In this document: one piece after another, positions 41,730 through 51,245 of the stretch
How positions within the stretch are numbered: position 1 is the stretch's first letter
How the letters are laid out: every line of letters begins with the position of its first letter
From: JAABVY01 sp964496505
Lineage (GTDB): Bacteria; Zixibacteria; MSB-5A5; JAABVY01
Reading direction: 5' to 3'
Assembly: GCA_964496505.1 (NCBI GenBank)
Contig: CAZBZV010000001.1
Span: 1-64,000, forward strand
DNA: 64,000 bases
Translations under genes and position numbers: made by a program
The notes under the pieces: model-generated
Databases searched by the model: none
What the model saw: only the letters and a program-made list of their open reading frames with translations
Told to the model about the DNA's origin: nothing

Positions 41730-42332
41730 ATGGCTACACGTGAGAAAATGACCGATGTCGAATTGATGAAGCGCATCCAAAAGCAGGACATGGTCGCTTT
41801 TAATATATTTGTTGACCGCTATAAAAACAGACTTTTCACAGTAATTAACCGCATGCTCGATTCCAAGGAAGAGGCGGAGGAAATCGTGCAGGAGACTTTC
41901 CTGCGAGTGCATCAGCACTGCCATACTTTCGATTTCCGTTTTGCCGTATCGACATGGGTATATACAATTGCGCTGAATCTTGCCAGAAACGAACTTCGCC
42001 GCAAGAAGCGTGTAAAATTCTTTGACATCGAAGATTTCAGGGAGAAGCTTTCGGCGCCCGAGAAAAAGCAGCTCGGCGATCCCAAGAAATTAATGGGAAT
42101 GCTCAAGAAAGCATTGAAGAAACTTCCCGATAAGTATAAAGAAGCATTTATATTGCGCGATATAGATCAACTCTCTTATGAAGAGATAGCCCAGATACTC
42201 TCTGTCCCGCTGGGAACCGTCAAATCCCGGGTCAATCGTGCCCGGAATCTCCTGCGGGATCAGATAAAGCCCAAAATGGAGGAGTATTATGAACTGTCGA
42301 AAGGCTCGCTCTTACATTTCGGCGTACTATGA
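41730..42332 (+). CDS. ECF sigma factor (RpoE-like)
   Basis: 200-residue sigma factor with region 2 (residues about 10-80: VELMKRIQKQDMVAFNIF, DSKEEAEEIVQETFLRVH) and region 4 (about 125-185: LPDKYKEAFILRDIDQLSYEEIAQIL, VPLGTVKSRVNRARNLL), no regions 1 or 3. This is the extracytoplasmic-function class, normally held by a membrane anti-sigma factor. The next gene overlaps it by 44 bases and encodes that antagonist. The region-2/4 linker is charged and of ordinary length. Confidence 0.95.
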   Translation: MATREKMTDVELMKRIQKQDMVAFNIFVDRYKNRLFTVINRMLDSKEEAEEIVQETFLRVHQHCHTFDFRFAVSTWVYTIALNLARNELRRKKRVKFFDIEDFREKLSAPEKKQLGDPKKLMGMLKKALKKLPDKYKEAFILRDIDQLSYEEIAQILSVPLGTVKSRVNRARNLLRDQIKPKMEEYYELSKGSLLHFGVL

Positions 42333-42987
42333 TGATGAGCTTTCGTACAGTACCAGAGAAGAATTGTTAAAGCACATTGAGAATTGTACCAATTGCCAGA
42401 AGGAAATGCTTTTCCAGGAGCAGGTGAGGGCCGGTCTGAAGGCCTTCCCTCGCGAGGAGCTTTCGGATGATTTCAACGACCGGCTTTTCGCACGGATTTA
42501 CTCCGCTCCGCGTACGGAAGAGACAAAAATCTCCAATGTGCCTTCAGTTCTTACTTTTCGTTTGAGATCGCTTGCCCCGGTCTTTGCGGCCGCAGGATTT
42601 ATCATCATCGCAGCCTTCCTCGCATTCAGCCAGTTTGCGATAATCGATGGCGGTAATGACAATATTGCGGATAATTCCAAGGACGGTTCGATTAACAATG
42701 TCAGATATGATCGTCCCCAGATGACATTCACCGCGCCAAATCAGAATGTCTCCGCTTCGGAGATGGCTTTGAATGTGGCGCGTATGGAGTCATTGCAGAT
42801 TGTGACATCCTTGAAGGACAACAAGCTCATGATCGACCGTATGCGTCTGGATGCCTCCAATCAATTCGGTGGATTCCAGGACAGGGCCAACAATCTAAAC
42901 GAGTCTGCGGAAGAGAAATACAGAAATTCACGCAAGTATATTTATCCAGTGATCAGAAACGCTGGTTCTGATCGTAATCCTTACTAA
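42289..42987 (+). CDS. Zinc-binding (ZAS) anti-sigma factor
   Basis: 232-residue anti-sigma factor. The N-terminal zinc domain has Cys3 and the H29-x3-C33-x2-C36 motif (KHIENCTNC), followed by a cytosolic linker, one membrane span at about residues 95-118 (LAPVFAAAGFIIIAAFLAF) and a periplasmic tail of about 115 residues with Met-rich helices. It overlaps the sigma gene by 44 bases, which fits tight stoichiometric coupling. The next gene, HtrA-like, starts eight bases after it. Confidence 0.92.
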   Translation: MNCRKARSYISAYYDDELSYSTREELLKHIENCTNCQKEMLFQEQVRAGLKAFPREELSDDFNDRLFARIYSAPRTEETKISNVPSVLTFRLRSLAPVFAAAGFIIIAAFLAFSQFAIIDGGNDNIADNSKDGSINNVRYDRPQMTFTAPNQNVSASEMALNVARMESLQIVTSLKDNKLMIDRMRLDASNQFGGFQDRANNLNESAEEKYRNSRKYIYPVIRNAGSDRNPY

Positions 42988-42994
42988 GTGGATT

Positions 42995-44191
42995 ATGCCC
43001 GGGAATAGCTGGACAATCAGGTTAATTGCGTTCTGTGCATTCCTGGGCTTTTTGCTGTTCGGCCCGCTCGACGCTCAACGTCTAAAATCACTTGAAAACG
43101 AATATGCCCGAATCTATGAAACCGCGAAACATTTTGCGGTAACGATATCGGTGTCCGCGGTTCCAACGGCCCGAAGCACATATTTCCCGCCTTCTCGAAG
43201 CGGTGGATATGAGACTGCCATCGGAAGTGGTTTTATCTACGACAGCCTGGGGCATATAGTGACTTCATCATCGGTAACCGAACAGGGCAATCTGTTCAAG
43301 GTGACCTTTTCCGACGGTTCCTCGCGTTACGCAGAGCTTGTTGGGATCGATTTGGAAAATAATGTAGCCGTACTGAAGGTCAGGCAGCCGCCCTATGCGT
43401 CTCCGGGATTTGCGGATTCTGACAGTCTTCTACCGGGCCACTGGATTGGTCTGGTAGGCAACTCATTTGGAATCTTCCCCTCATTTGCATATGGTATCGC
43501 GGCCGGCAGGAATCATGATGGCGACATTCTGGTTACAGCCGATCTTTCACCGGGGTGCGCGGGCGGGATAGTGGTCAATTCCGATGCCAGGGTGGTGGGC
43601 ATGATCGTGTACAAACTGACCGAGCCGGTTTCTCTGGGCGATCTTAGTTTCTCCGAGCCGAATTCAACAAGGAAGAATACTCTCGTTCTGACCGATTCGG
43701 AGGTAGAACTGCCTGTGGGAGGTTACAGTTTGATAGTGCCCTCCAATAAAATCGTTGAAGCGGCGGAGGGGATAATAACAGGCCGTGTGGATCACGGTGC
43801 TTTTCTGGGGATTGTCCCGGATGATCTGGATGTAGACTGGGCCAAACGCGTTTTTAATATCAATTACGGTGTGTATATATCCGAAGTGCAGGAAAACTCC
43901 CCGGCTGACCATGCCGGTATACGTGACGGCGATATACTTCTGGAATATGGGTGGCACAAAATTACAAGTTCCAGTCAGCTCCGCAAAATAATCCTCAACA
44001 GCCAGCCGGAAAGCGAAGTGGAGATAAAGATTCTCCGAGCGGGAAAAATCAGGAAGCTGACCGCCCGGCTGGGATATGCCTATCAGGCCGCCGGCCGTTC
44101 GGGGACTCAGGGCGGATATATTGCGCCCAGCCGCAGACAGAACGACAGCGCCTCGGGCGGTAATAAATTGAACGAGGACACGATTAGGTAG
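42995..44191 (+). CDS. Catalytically dead HtrA/DegS-like protein with PDZ domain
   Basis: 398 residues: signal sequence or anchor (about 8-27), trypsin-like domain (about 45-200), PDZ domain (about 270-350) and a disordered tail. The trypsin fold is clear (GSGFIYDSLGHIVTSSSV, VGIDLENNVAVLKV, DLSPGCAGGIVVN), but all three catalytic positions are changed: His to Ser93, Asp to Asn123 and Ser to Ala189 (GCAGG in place of GNSGG). It cannot be a serine protease of the usual kind. Following the sigma and anti-sigma genes it could sense or chaperone OMPs rather than cut. A terminator follows. Confidence 0.85.
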   Translation: MPGNSWTIRLIAFCAFLGFLLFGPLDAQRLKSLENEYARIYETAKHFAVTISVSAVPTARSTYFPPSRSGGYETAIGSGFIYDSLGHIVTSSSVTEQGNLFKVTFSDGSSRYAELVGIDLENNVAVLKVRQPPYASPGFADSDSLLPGHWIGLVGNSFGIFPSFAYGIAAGRNHDGDILVTADLSPGCAGGIVVNSDARVVGMIVYKLTEPVSLGDLSFSEPNSTRKNTLVLTDSEVELPVGGYSLIVPSNKIVEAAEGIITGRVDHGAFLGIVPDDLDVDWAKRVFNINYGVYISEVQENSPADHAGIRDGDILLEYGWHKITSSSQLRKIILNSQPESEVEIKILRAGKIRKLTARLGYAYQAAGRSGTQGGYIAPSRRQNDSASGGNKLNEDTIR

Positions 44192-44251
44192 AAAAAGCGG
44201 GAGCTCGACCATTAATCCGCGGGCATTGTCGATTTTCATGTATCTAAAGTG

Positions 44252-44277
44252 AACCGCTATCAGGCGGTTTGTTTTTT
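44252..44277 (+). terminator. Rho-independent terminator of the sigma operon
   Basis: AACCGC (44252-44257) pairs with GCGGTT (44264-44269) around a six-base loop, then TGTTTTTT. Sixty bases after the HtrA-like stop. Confidence 0.7.
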
Positions 44278-44282
44278 GATGG

Positions 44283-44312
44283 TTGACAAAATCGATAGCA
44301 TTCCAATATATT
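44283..44312 (+). promoter_or_regulatory. Promoter of the CMD-tamB-omp85 unit
   Basis: TTGACA (44283-44288), 18 bases, TATATT (44307-44312). It lies right after the terminator. Predicted start near 44319; no Shine-Dalgarno with a normal start codon follows before 44440. Confidence 0.5.
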
Positions 44313-44439
44313 AGCTGATAATGATTTGTAGACCCGGAAAGCGAGGCTGAAGATAGCGGCATTTAAAAACGGACTCACTCAAAGCAACAGATTTCTGGTC
44401 AGCATTTCGGCCTGCCTGGCAACGGGTAAGTGGAGACTG

Positions 44440-44982
44440 TTGAAGCATCTGATTATCCAGGCCTTATCCGACAGGGTACCCGTTTCGAAAATCTATGAGG
44501 TTATTCTTCAGTCATATCTTTTTTTAGGATATCCCAAGGCTCTGGAGGGTATAAAGATATTTCGCGAGGTTTATGAAAAGGACCTGCAATCCTCCAGGCT
44601 GAATCATTCCTTCAGATACTGGTCGGAGTGGAAGATACGCGGAATCGTGCTTTGCGAAAAGGTCTACGGCAAAAATTTCGAAAAGCTTCTGGACAGGGTG
44701 AGTGAGATTTCTCCGGAATTATCGGAGTGGATGATTGTAGAGGGTTATGGTAAGGTTCTTTCCCGGGGTGTTCTGGCGGGCGTTGTACGGGAGCTGTGTA
44801 TCGTTGCGGCACTTCTTGTAACCTCGGACATAAACCAGCTCCATTCTCATATACGCGGAGCGAAGAATCTTGGCGCAGGCAGGCGTGATATCAGAGAGAC
44901 TATCGAGATCGCCGGTCAGTTCTGCGCTAAGAGCAAATTGAATAGAGGGCTGAAACTCTTTAACAAAATTTTCGAGGAATGA
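44440..44982 (+). CDS. Carboxymuconolactone decarboxylase-like protein
   Basis: At least 180 residues, helical, with the CMD/AhpD-like layout: IYEVILQSYLFLGYPKALEGI near residue 18 and RELCIVAALLVTSDINQLHSHIRGAKNLGA near residue 116, ending with AGQFCAKSKL. The redox Cys pair of AhpD is missing, so activity is unclear. The only canonical start is TTG 44440, but in the same frame the 33 preceding codons continue the family pattern (FLVSISACLATGKWRLL), so translation probably begins earlier, at a non-canonical codon near 44347-44353. It overlaps tamB by four bases. Confidence 0.72.
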   Translation: MKHLIIQALSDRVPVSKIYEVILQSYLFLGYPKALEGIKIFREVYEKDLQSSRLNHSFRYWSEWKIRGIVLCEKVYGKNFEKLLDRVSEISPELSEWMIVEGYGKVLSRGVLAGVVRELCIVAALLVTSDINQLHSHIRGAKNLGAGRRDIRETIEIAGQFCAKSKLNRGLKLFNKIFEE

Positions 44983-47900
44983 AAATACTAAAGCACTTTA
45001 AGGCTCCTCTCAGAGTTCTGGTTGTTTTTCTGCTTCTGATACTGCTGATCTACATCCTGGCTACCCAGACAACTTTGACGGAACGTCTGATGGTTAAGGT
45101 ATTCCAGAGCTCAGTGGGGAATAAATATAATCTCCAGCTCTCGGTCGGCGATATCGGTGGCTCATTGATTTCCAATCTTACGATCGACGATCTGTTGATA
45201 CATTACGATGCCGGAGACACATCATATCAGGTGGCCCGGATCGAAAGGCTGGAATTAAGTTATTCTCTCACCGACATCTGGCGCGGCAGATGGATTCTGA
45301 GCAGGGCTGCCCTGGAGAATCTGGAAGTCGGGTTGCGAACTGATCTTCTCGATCAGTTTAAAAGTGAAGATGAGGATAAGGATGACGAGAAGGGCCAGCG
45401 TCCAAAAGTAGAAATCAAGGAACTGATAATCAGATCGGCATCTCTGAAAAACTTTGGCCGCGATAAACCGTTGATGTTTGACAGCCTCGATCTTTTCAGT
45501 TCTTTCGATATGGAAAAGGATTCTATTCATTTTCGAATCGACAGTTCCAGTGTGAACCTTGCACTGATAAATAGAAGCATTGATGAACTCAGGGGGCATT
45601 ATGTCTACGCCGATTCGATCCTGCTTGCAGATTCGGCTTTTATCCGTGCCGTCGAATCAGAGATTCTTATGTCGGCCAGACTGACGGATTTTTCAAGCCT
45701 CGAGTACAACGCCGATATCTACCGATCACATTTCGATCTGGCACAAATCGGGGCGCTTCTGGATGCGGAGCTGGAAGGATTTATGGATATTCAGGGGGAA
45801 GTCTGGGGCCAGGCGGATAACATTTTCGGCGATATTTCCCTTAACGGGGACCTGTTTGGCAACAGGCTCAAGCGGATTGGCACCGAGATTGAGTTTTATG
45901 ACAATCAGTTGTATCTCTCCAACCTTCAGGGGGGCGCGCTCAACTCGACATTGCAGGGGGATGCTTATCTGAATCTGGGATCGAGCCCCAATGAATATAT
46001 TTTCAACGGGCGAATGCAGGATTTTAATCTGAATACCCTGATTGAGAACACATTCGAAACATCCTTTACGGGAGAATTCATTCTGGACGGACGCAGTTTC
46101 TCGGAAGATGATTTCGAGATGACATTGAAAGTCTTTCTGGACAGCGGTTACTTTGATGCCTATGATTTTGATTCGATATACGGTTACGCTACCATATTTA
46201 TGGATTCGATTATTTTCGATGAGCCTTTGACTGTTGAAAAGCAGGGCGCCGAGATTCAGGCTACAGGAGTAATAGATTATGCCGGGACTATCGATATAAC
46301 CGGACATGGTGATTTCGAAAAGCTCGATCCGCTCATGGCGCTGATTAATCTTCAGGATATGGACATTACCGGCCGCGGCAGCGGGGATTTCAATTTTTAC
46401 GGCCCGGTGGACAACCCGCACCTTAATGCCGAGTTTGTTTCCGATTCTCTGAACACTTACGGCATGTTGATTGACAGTCTCGATTTGGATCTCAATTTGC
46501 GTACGTTTGCCACCAAGCTGGACGGTAAGATGAGGATAAGAAGCGGAACCTATCATTATACCGATTTTACAGGCGACAGCATATTTACCGAAGTGGTATT
46601 CGACTCTAATCTGATGCTGATGGACACGATCCGCATACATTCAGAACGCCTTAATGCCGATCTTGCATTAAATATTGAATTTACCGACAGTCTTACACTG
46701 ATTGGGATACCGGTGATGAGTATGCGTTTGGATACATTCAGTATCGTAAATAGAGATACAATCAGCGTTGCCTTCAGCGACAGCGCCATTTTGCTGCAAT
46801 CATTGAGGCTGGAAACAAATCGTGGTATGATGGAAGCAGAGGGAGGATTTTTTCAAAATGACAGCATGAATTTCAGTCTGAATTTCTCGAATTTTAACCT
46901 CGAACCGATTTTTGACTTTTATTTGCCCGGTATGGATCTGGCCGGAGTATTCGGATTTGATGCCAGCTTGTCGGGAAGCCTGCAAAATCCGGTATACTCT
47001 ATTCAGGGCACTACCGATTCTCTTGAGGTCTATGGCAACCTCCTCGGAAACATGTATTTTGATATCGACTATGAAAACACCAACATATCGATTGATAGCT
47101 TCTATTTAGAGGGAGATAGTAACATGATGCGGGCATCCGGCACGATACCCTATAATCTGGCTCTGACCGACGTGGAAGACCGTTTTGTTCCGGATAAGAC
47201 AATCGATCTGGAAGCGGGATCGCGTGTAACCAGTTACTACCTGCTTCCGGTTGTGCTTCCTGATATCGAGTGGATGGAGGGGGATAATGTGCTGGATCTG
47301 AAGGTCGGCGGCACGCCTGACGACCCGCGCTTTTCGGGGCATTACTATATGCGCGGAGGAAAGATCAAGGTTTATTATCTTAAGAATCCTCTGGAGAATG
47401 TCAACGCCGACATTTCATTCGAAGGAAGAGATGTCGTTATCGAGAAAATCGTGACCACCCGTAAAAACGGCAGCAAAAAACGGATCGCCGAAGCTACCGG
47501 TACTGTCACATTTGACGATCTATTTGGACCAAGTATCGATATTCATGTTACCGCTGATGATTTTCCGATTAAATATGACCTGGGCGAAATCGAGGCGGTG
47601 ATCGATGAGGCGGATATCAATGTCAGGGGCAAGGATACTATTACCGCAACAGGTTCTGTCGATCTTGCCTCGCTTTTGTATGCGGAGCCGCTTGCTCCCG
47701 AGATCGAGACTGGCGCCATGCAGGAGGCCGGCGACGGAGGCGCTTTTAATTATATTATCGATATTACTGCCCCTTCTAATATAATAATCGAAGGGCCGGA
47801 TTTTACGGTGGAATTGAGCGGAGATCTGCGAGTTTTCAAGCAGGGCAATTTCACGAACTTCTATGGCCGCATGGAGACTATACGCGGAAAATATAGTCTG

Positions 47901-48482
47901 TTCGGTCAGCAGTTTCAAATCCTGGAGGGGGGAGAACTGATTTTTGATGATATCGAAGAATTCAATCCGCGCCTCAATATTGTGGTAGAAACTTATCTGA
48001 CAGCACAGGGTGAAAGGCTGACCGCCCGAATACTTATATCCGGAACGTTGCAGGAACCGAAACTCAGCGCGGCAGAAGGTTCTCAGGTGACTGAAAATCA
48101 GTTCTACGAATATATGACATTCCAGAAAGTTCAGGGTCAGGGCGAGGGTGCCTCCACGCCATTCGGGCAGAGAATTACCGAGGGTATTACGGATTTTGCT
48201 CTGGGCAGGCTCTCACGCTATTTTGGCCAGCAAATCGGACTTGATGTGGTGGAACTGAATCCGGCTTATAATGGGGACGAACTGAGCTTGCAGGAATCGC
48301 GGTTAAAGGTGGGGATGTATACTACTCCCGGTCTCTTCATCTACGGCACAACTCAGCTCGATTTCAGCCGCGCTCATGAGGTGGGCTTCGAATACAGGTT
48401 CTCCAGACATTTTTACCTGTCAGGGCATCGTGACGAAGAGAATTTGTATCATCTTAATGTTAACCTTGATTGGAATTTCTAA
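44979..48482 (+). CDS. tamB: TamB-like translocation and assembly protein
   Basis: 1167-residue protein with one N-terminal membrane anchor (about 14-32) and a long repetitive beta-helical body, ending in the TamB/DUF490 domain (FNYIIDITAPSNIIIEGPDF and SLFGQQFQILEGGELIFDD near residue 980) and a final aromatic strand. TamB bridges the inner and outer membranes and helps phospholipid transport and OMP insertion. Its stop directly abuts the Omp85 gene, the same pairing as tamA-tamB in Proteobacteria. Length is normal. Confidence 0.9.
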   Translation: MKILKHFKAPLRVLVVFLLLILLIYILATQTTLTERLMVKVFQSSVGNKYNLQLSVGDIGGSLISNLTIDDLLIHYDAGDTSYQVARIERLELSYSLTDIWRGRWILSRAALENLEVGLRTDLLDQFKSEDEDKDDEKGQRPKVEIKELIIRSASLKNFGRDKPLMFDSLDLFSSFDMEKDSIHFRIDSSSVNLALINRSIDELRGHYVYADSILLADSAFIRAVESEILMSARLTDFSSLEYNADIYRSHFDLAQIGALLDAELEGFMDIQGEVWGQADNIFGDISLNGDLFGNRLKRIGTEIEFYDNQLYLSNLQGGALNSTLQGDAYLNLGSSPNEYIFNGRMQDFNLNTLIENTFETSFTGEFILDGRSFSEDDFEMTLKVFLDSGYFDAYDFDSIYGYATIFMDSIIFDEPLTVEKQGAEIQATGVIDYAGTIDITGHGDFEKLDPLMALINLQDMDITGRGSGDFNFYGPVDNPHLNAEFVSDSLNTYGMLIDSLDLDLNLRTFATKLDGKMRIRSGTYHYTDFTGDSIFTEVVFDSNLMLMDTIRIHSERLNADLALNIEFTDSLTLIGIPVMSMRLDTFSIVNRDTISVAFSDSAILLQSLRLETNRGMMEAEGGFFQNDSMNFSLNFSNFNLEPIFDFYLPGMDLAGVFGFDASLSGSLQNPVYSIQGTTDSLEVYGNLLGNMYFDIDYENTNISIDSFYLEGDSNMMRASGTIPYNLALTDVEDRFVPDKTIDLEAGSRVTSYYLLPVVLPDIEWMEGDNVLDLKVGGTPDDPRFSGHYYMRGGKIKVYYLKNPLENVNADISFEGRDVVIEKIVTTRKNGSKKRIAEATGTVTFDDLFGPSIDIHVTADDFPIKYDLGEIEAVIDEADINVRGKDTITATGSVDLASLLYAEPLAPEIETGAMQEAGDGGAFNYIIDITAPSNIIIEGPDFTVELSGDLRVFKQGNFTNFYGRMETIRGKYSLFGQQFQILEGGELIFDDIEEFNPRLNIVVETYLTAQGERLTARILISGTLQEPKLSAAEGSQVTENQFYEYMTFQKVQGQGEGASTPFGQRITEGITDFALGRLSRYFGQQIGLDVVELNPAYNGDELSLQESRLKVGMYTTPGLFIYGTTQLDFSRAHEVGFEYRFSRHFYLSGHRDEENLYHLNVNLDWNF

Positions 48483-50360
48483 GTGAAGCTTCTTCGAATT
48501 CTAAATATTATTTTATTGCTTGCATTTTTCAGCACGGATTTATGCGCTCGCAATAGCAAAGAGAAATGGCTCGCCAAGAAGCCGATTATTAAGGAGATTG
48601 TTGTCAGCGGAAATGAGGAAATTACCACCGGCAAAATCAAGGAGTCAATTGCTTCCAGGGAACAGGGTTTTTTTCAAAGGCTCGGTTTAAAAGGCAAAAA
48701 TCACCTCAAGAAAAACAGCGAGCAGCTAAACACTGCAGCGTTAAATTATTTATACAAACGTAACGGTTTTCGAGATATAAAATTCGATTTCGAGTATGAA
48801 GTGGGAGAGGACAGCGGTGCCATTATCAAAATCAACATTAATGAAGGCCCGCAGTATTATATCGATACCGCAACTGTCCCCGAAGATTTAGGATATAAAA
48901 CCGAACGTGTGGAAAAGGTTGTGTCGAAATTGAAGCCGGGGGATGTTCTAAATCCATACAGGCTGAATGAAACGGTAGGCCAGATTGAAAAAGTTTACGC
49001 GGATGACGGCCGTCCGTATAGAAAGGTCGATTACACATTGCAGCCGCTGCCCAGCGATTCCACTCGTCAAATCGTGAACTTTCGAATCGACCCCGGGCCG
49101 CTGACTGTTTTTGGCGAGATTGAGATAGACAGTCTGGAATATTCGAGTTCCAGAGTTGTACAGCGGGAGTTATTATTCGAAAAGGATGATGTCTACAGCC
49201 GGGAGAAGCTGATAGACAGCCGCCAGAGAATATATTCAACCGGGCTTTTTACATATGTCGATTTTCAGACCGATGTCAGCAAAGATACGATCGACACATC
49301 TCCCGATTTAACTATCACTTGCAGTGAAAAAAAACCGCGTTTTATCCGAATCAGAACCGGTGCGGCTCAGGACTCGACTTATGATCTGGTCTGGGATTTC
49401 GGACTCGAATTCGGGAGCAGGAATATCTCCGGCCTGGGTCGTCATTTCCGATTTGAACCTACCACAAGGTTTCAAGTCGTTTCCGGATGGCGAATTATCG
49501 AGGAACGGTTCGGATTCTATTATATCGAGCCCTGGCCGTTCGGATTCAGGATGCCTTTGAATCTCTCTCTGGAATGGGAGCCTAAGCTGAGACGTACCGA
49601 GCAAAACATAAAAACCGAGACGTATGCCTTTAATATCGGTACGTTGAAAGAGATTGGCGATTATGTCGATATTCGCTCAGGTTTTGAATTCGAAAGTATA
49701 GATATCGACGGTATCTCCGAAGATTCGCTGACTCAGTTCAAGAGGGATGAGGAGATTCAGGCCAGCCGCAGCATCTGGGCTATGTTCGAAAGAGATTCAC
49801 GTCTGAATATATTCGTGCCGCGACAGGGCTCGGTTACGAGGCTGACAAATCGATTCTATGGGGAGTTTTTGGGCGGTGACAAGAATTTCTACAAGGCTGT
49901 GGGGGAATGGTCTCGATATCTAAGTACTTCACGATGGGCGGTATACGCATTCAGAATCAAAACCGGATGGGCGCATAGCTTTGAATCTGACGGTTATATT
50001 CCCAGCCCTGACCTGTTCTATATAGGCGGAGCGAATACAATTCGAGGCTACAGGGAAAATTCGATCGGTCCCAAAAACGATGATGGTGAGCCGATTGGCG
50101 GTAAATTCTATATAATCATGAACCACGAGTATCGCAGAAATCTGGTAGGTAAGTTTTGGTTTAGTCTCTTTCTGGATGCCGGCAATAACTGGAGAACTGC
50201 CGACAGCTTTCAAATTAAGGATATTCTGGCAACGACCGGGGTTGGATTGCAGTATATCTCGCCTCTGGGACCAATTCGTCTGGATTACGGGCAAAGAATT
50301 GCCTGGAAACCGGTTGACGGCGGCGGGCGTTTTCATGTATCTATTCTATATGCGTTTTAA
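48483..50360 (+). CDS. Omp85-family outer-membrane assembly protein (TamA/BamA-like)
   Basis: 625 residues: signal peptide (to about residue 22), two to three POTRA domains (about 35-285, including IKEIVVSGNEEITTGKIKESI) and a 16-strand barrel. The Omp85 motif IGGANTIRGY near residue 515 and LDAGN with GVGLQYISPLGPIRLDYG are diagnostic. It starts at GTG 48483 directly after tamB with no gap, so it is most likely TamA-like rather than BamA. No skp or lpx genes follow. Confidence 0.9.
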   Translation: MKLLRILNIILLLAFFSTDLCARNSKEKWLAKKPIIKEIVVSGNEEITTGKIKESIASREQGFFQRLGLKGKNHLKKNSEQLNTAALNYLYKRNGFRDIKFDFEYEVGEDSGAIIKININEGPQYYIDTATVPEDLGYKTERVEKVVSKLKPGDVLNPYRLNETVGQIEKVYADDGRPYRKVDYTLQPLPSDSTRQIVNFRIDPGPLTVFGEIEIDSLEYSSSRVVQRELLFEKDDVYSREKLIDSRQRIYSTGLFTYVDFQTDVSKDTIDTSPDLTITCSEKKPRFIRIRTGAAQDSTYDLVWDFGLEFGSRNISGLGRHFRFEPTTRFQVVSGWRIIEERFGFYYIEPWPFGFRMPLNLSLEWEPKLRRTEQNIKTETYAFNIGTLKEIGDYVDIRSGFEFESIDIDGISEDSLTQFKRDEEIQASRSIWAMFERDSRLNIFVPRQGSVTRLTNRFYGEFLGGDKNFYKAVGEWSRYLSTSRWAVYAFRIKTGWAHSFESDGYIPSPDLFYIGGANTIRGYRENSIGPKNDDGEPIGGKFYIIMNHEYRRNLVGKFWFSLFLDAGNNWRTADSFQIKDILATTGVGLQYISPLGPIRLDYGQRIAWKPVDGGGRFHVSILYAF

Positions 50361-50387
50361 TCCGGGAAGGAGAACGGTTCTGATATA

Positions 50388-51149
50388 ATGCAGCAAGATC
50401 TTTCGAAACCGGTGATCGGCGTTACCATGGGATTGACTATGGAAGATCATAATCCGGAAATATTCCCCGGCTATAGATTTGAATTTCTTAAGCAACAGTA
50501 TTATGAGGCGCTGGAGGAGCACGATCTGGTGATTTTACCTCTGCCCAATACGCCGCATATAGAAAACTCGGATTATTATATCGATATCATTGATGGTTTG
50601 ATGCTGGTAGGAGGCGAGGATTTGACTCCCGAGCTTTACGGCCAGGATAAATCGGATAAAGTAGGAGAGACCTATACTCGCAGGGACTACTTCGAGAGGG
50701 AAATGGTATTCAAGGCGGTATCACGAAAGATTCCGATTCTGGGCATATGCCGCGGGCATCAGGCCTTAAATGTTATCTTCGGTGGTTCATTATATCAGGA
50801 TTTGGAGGAGAGAGAAGAGCGCACATTGAACCATCGACAGACAGAAAAGCGCGATTTCTCCAATAATCACGAAATTGAAATAATGCCCGACTCGAAGCTG
50901 GCTGAAATTCTGGGAAAGAAATCGGTCACCGTCAATTCAGCACATCATCAAATACTCAGGCGTATTCCTGACGGCCTGAGAGCGGCGGCGGTTACGCAGG
51001 ATGGTGTGGTGGAAGCTCTGGAAGGGACGGATGATAATTATATTTTGACTGTGCAATGGCATCCGGAGGCAGATCCCGATTCGGAGGTCTCGAGGGCGAT
51101 TTTTGAAGATTTTTCTAAAAAAACGCGGGATTACAAGCGTAAAAAATAG
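50388..51149 (+). CDS. Class I glutamine amidotransferase-like hydrolase (peptidase C26)
   Basis: 253-residue protein of the gamma-glutamyl-GABA hydrolase (PuuD-like) group. Catalytic Cys lies in LGICRGHQALNV near residue 120, with the downstream SAHHQ and VQWHPEAD completing the triad region. DGLMLVGGEDLTPELYG near residue 70 is typical. PuuD cleaves gamma-glutamyl-GABA in putrescine breakdown, but no puu genes are here, so the substrate is open. It starts 27 bases after the Omp85 gene. Confidence 0.88.
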   Translation: MQQDLSKPVIGVTMGLTMEDHNPEIFPGYRFEFLKQQYYEALEEHDLVILPLPNTPHIENSDYYIDIIDGLMLVGGEDLTPELYGQDKSDKVGETYTRRDYFEREMVFKAVSRKIPILGICRGHQALNVIFGGSLYQDLEEREERTLNHRQTEKRDFSNNHEIEIMPDSKLAEILGKKSVTVNSAHHQILRRIPDGLRAAAVTQDGVVEALEGTDDNYILTVQWHPEADPDSEVSRAIFEDFSKKTRDYKRKK

Positions 51150-51164
51150 GGTTTTATGCCATTG

Positions 51165-51200
51165 AACAAATCTTTACAAAATTTGTTTAATTTGTATATT
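51165..51200 (+). promoter_or_regulatory. Promoter and inverted repeat of the Rrf2-iscS-mnmA operon
   Basis: TTTACA (51173-51178), 16 bases, TATATT (51195-51200). An inverted repeat AACAAAT (51165-51171) and ATTTGTT (51181-51187), nine bases apart, covers the -35. This is where an autorepressing Rrf2 protein would bind, so it is a good operator candidate. Confidence 0.5.
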
Positions 51201-51245
51201 AAGACTTTGAGATTGTTTGAATTATTAAAATAAAAGAGTGTTAGA

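Noticed and set aside
45726..46640. Long minus-strand open frame of about 300 codons inside tamB
   Set aside because: It lies entirely opposite a well-supported gene and has no family features or ribosome site; it is a shadow of tamB codon use. The same holds for minus-strand frames opposite uvrC (7338-7913), the cyclophilin gene (19020-19841) and lepB (21128-21769).
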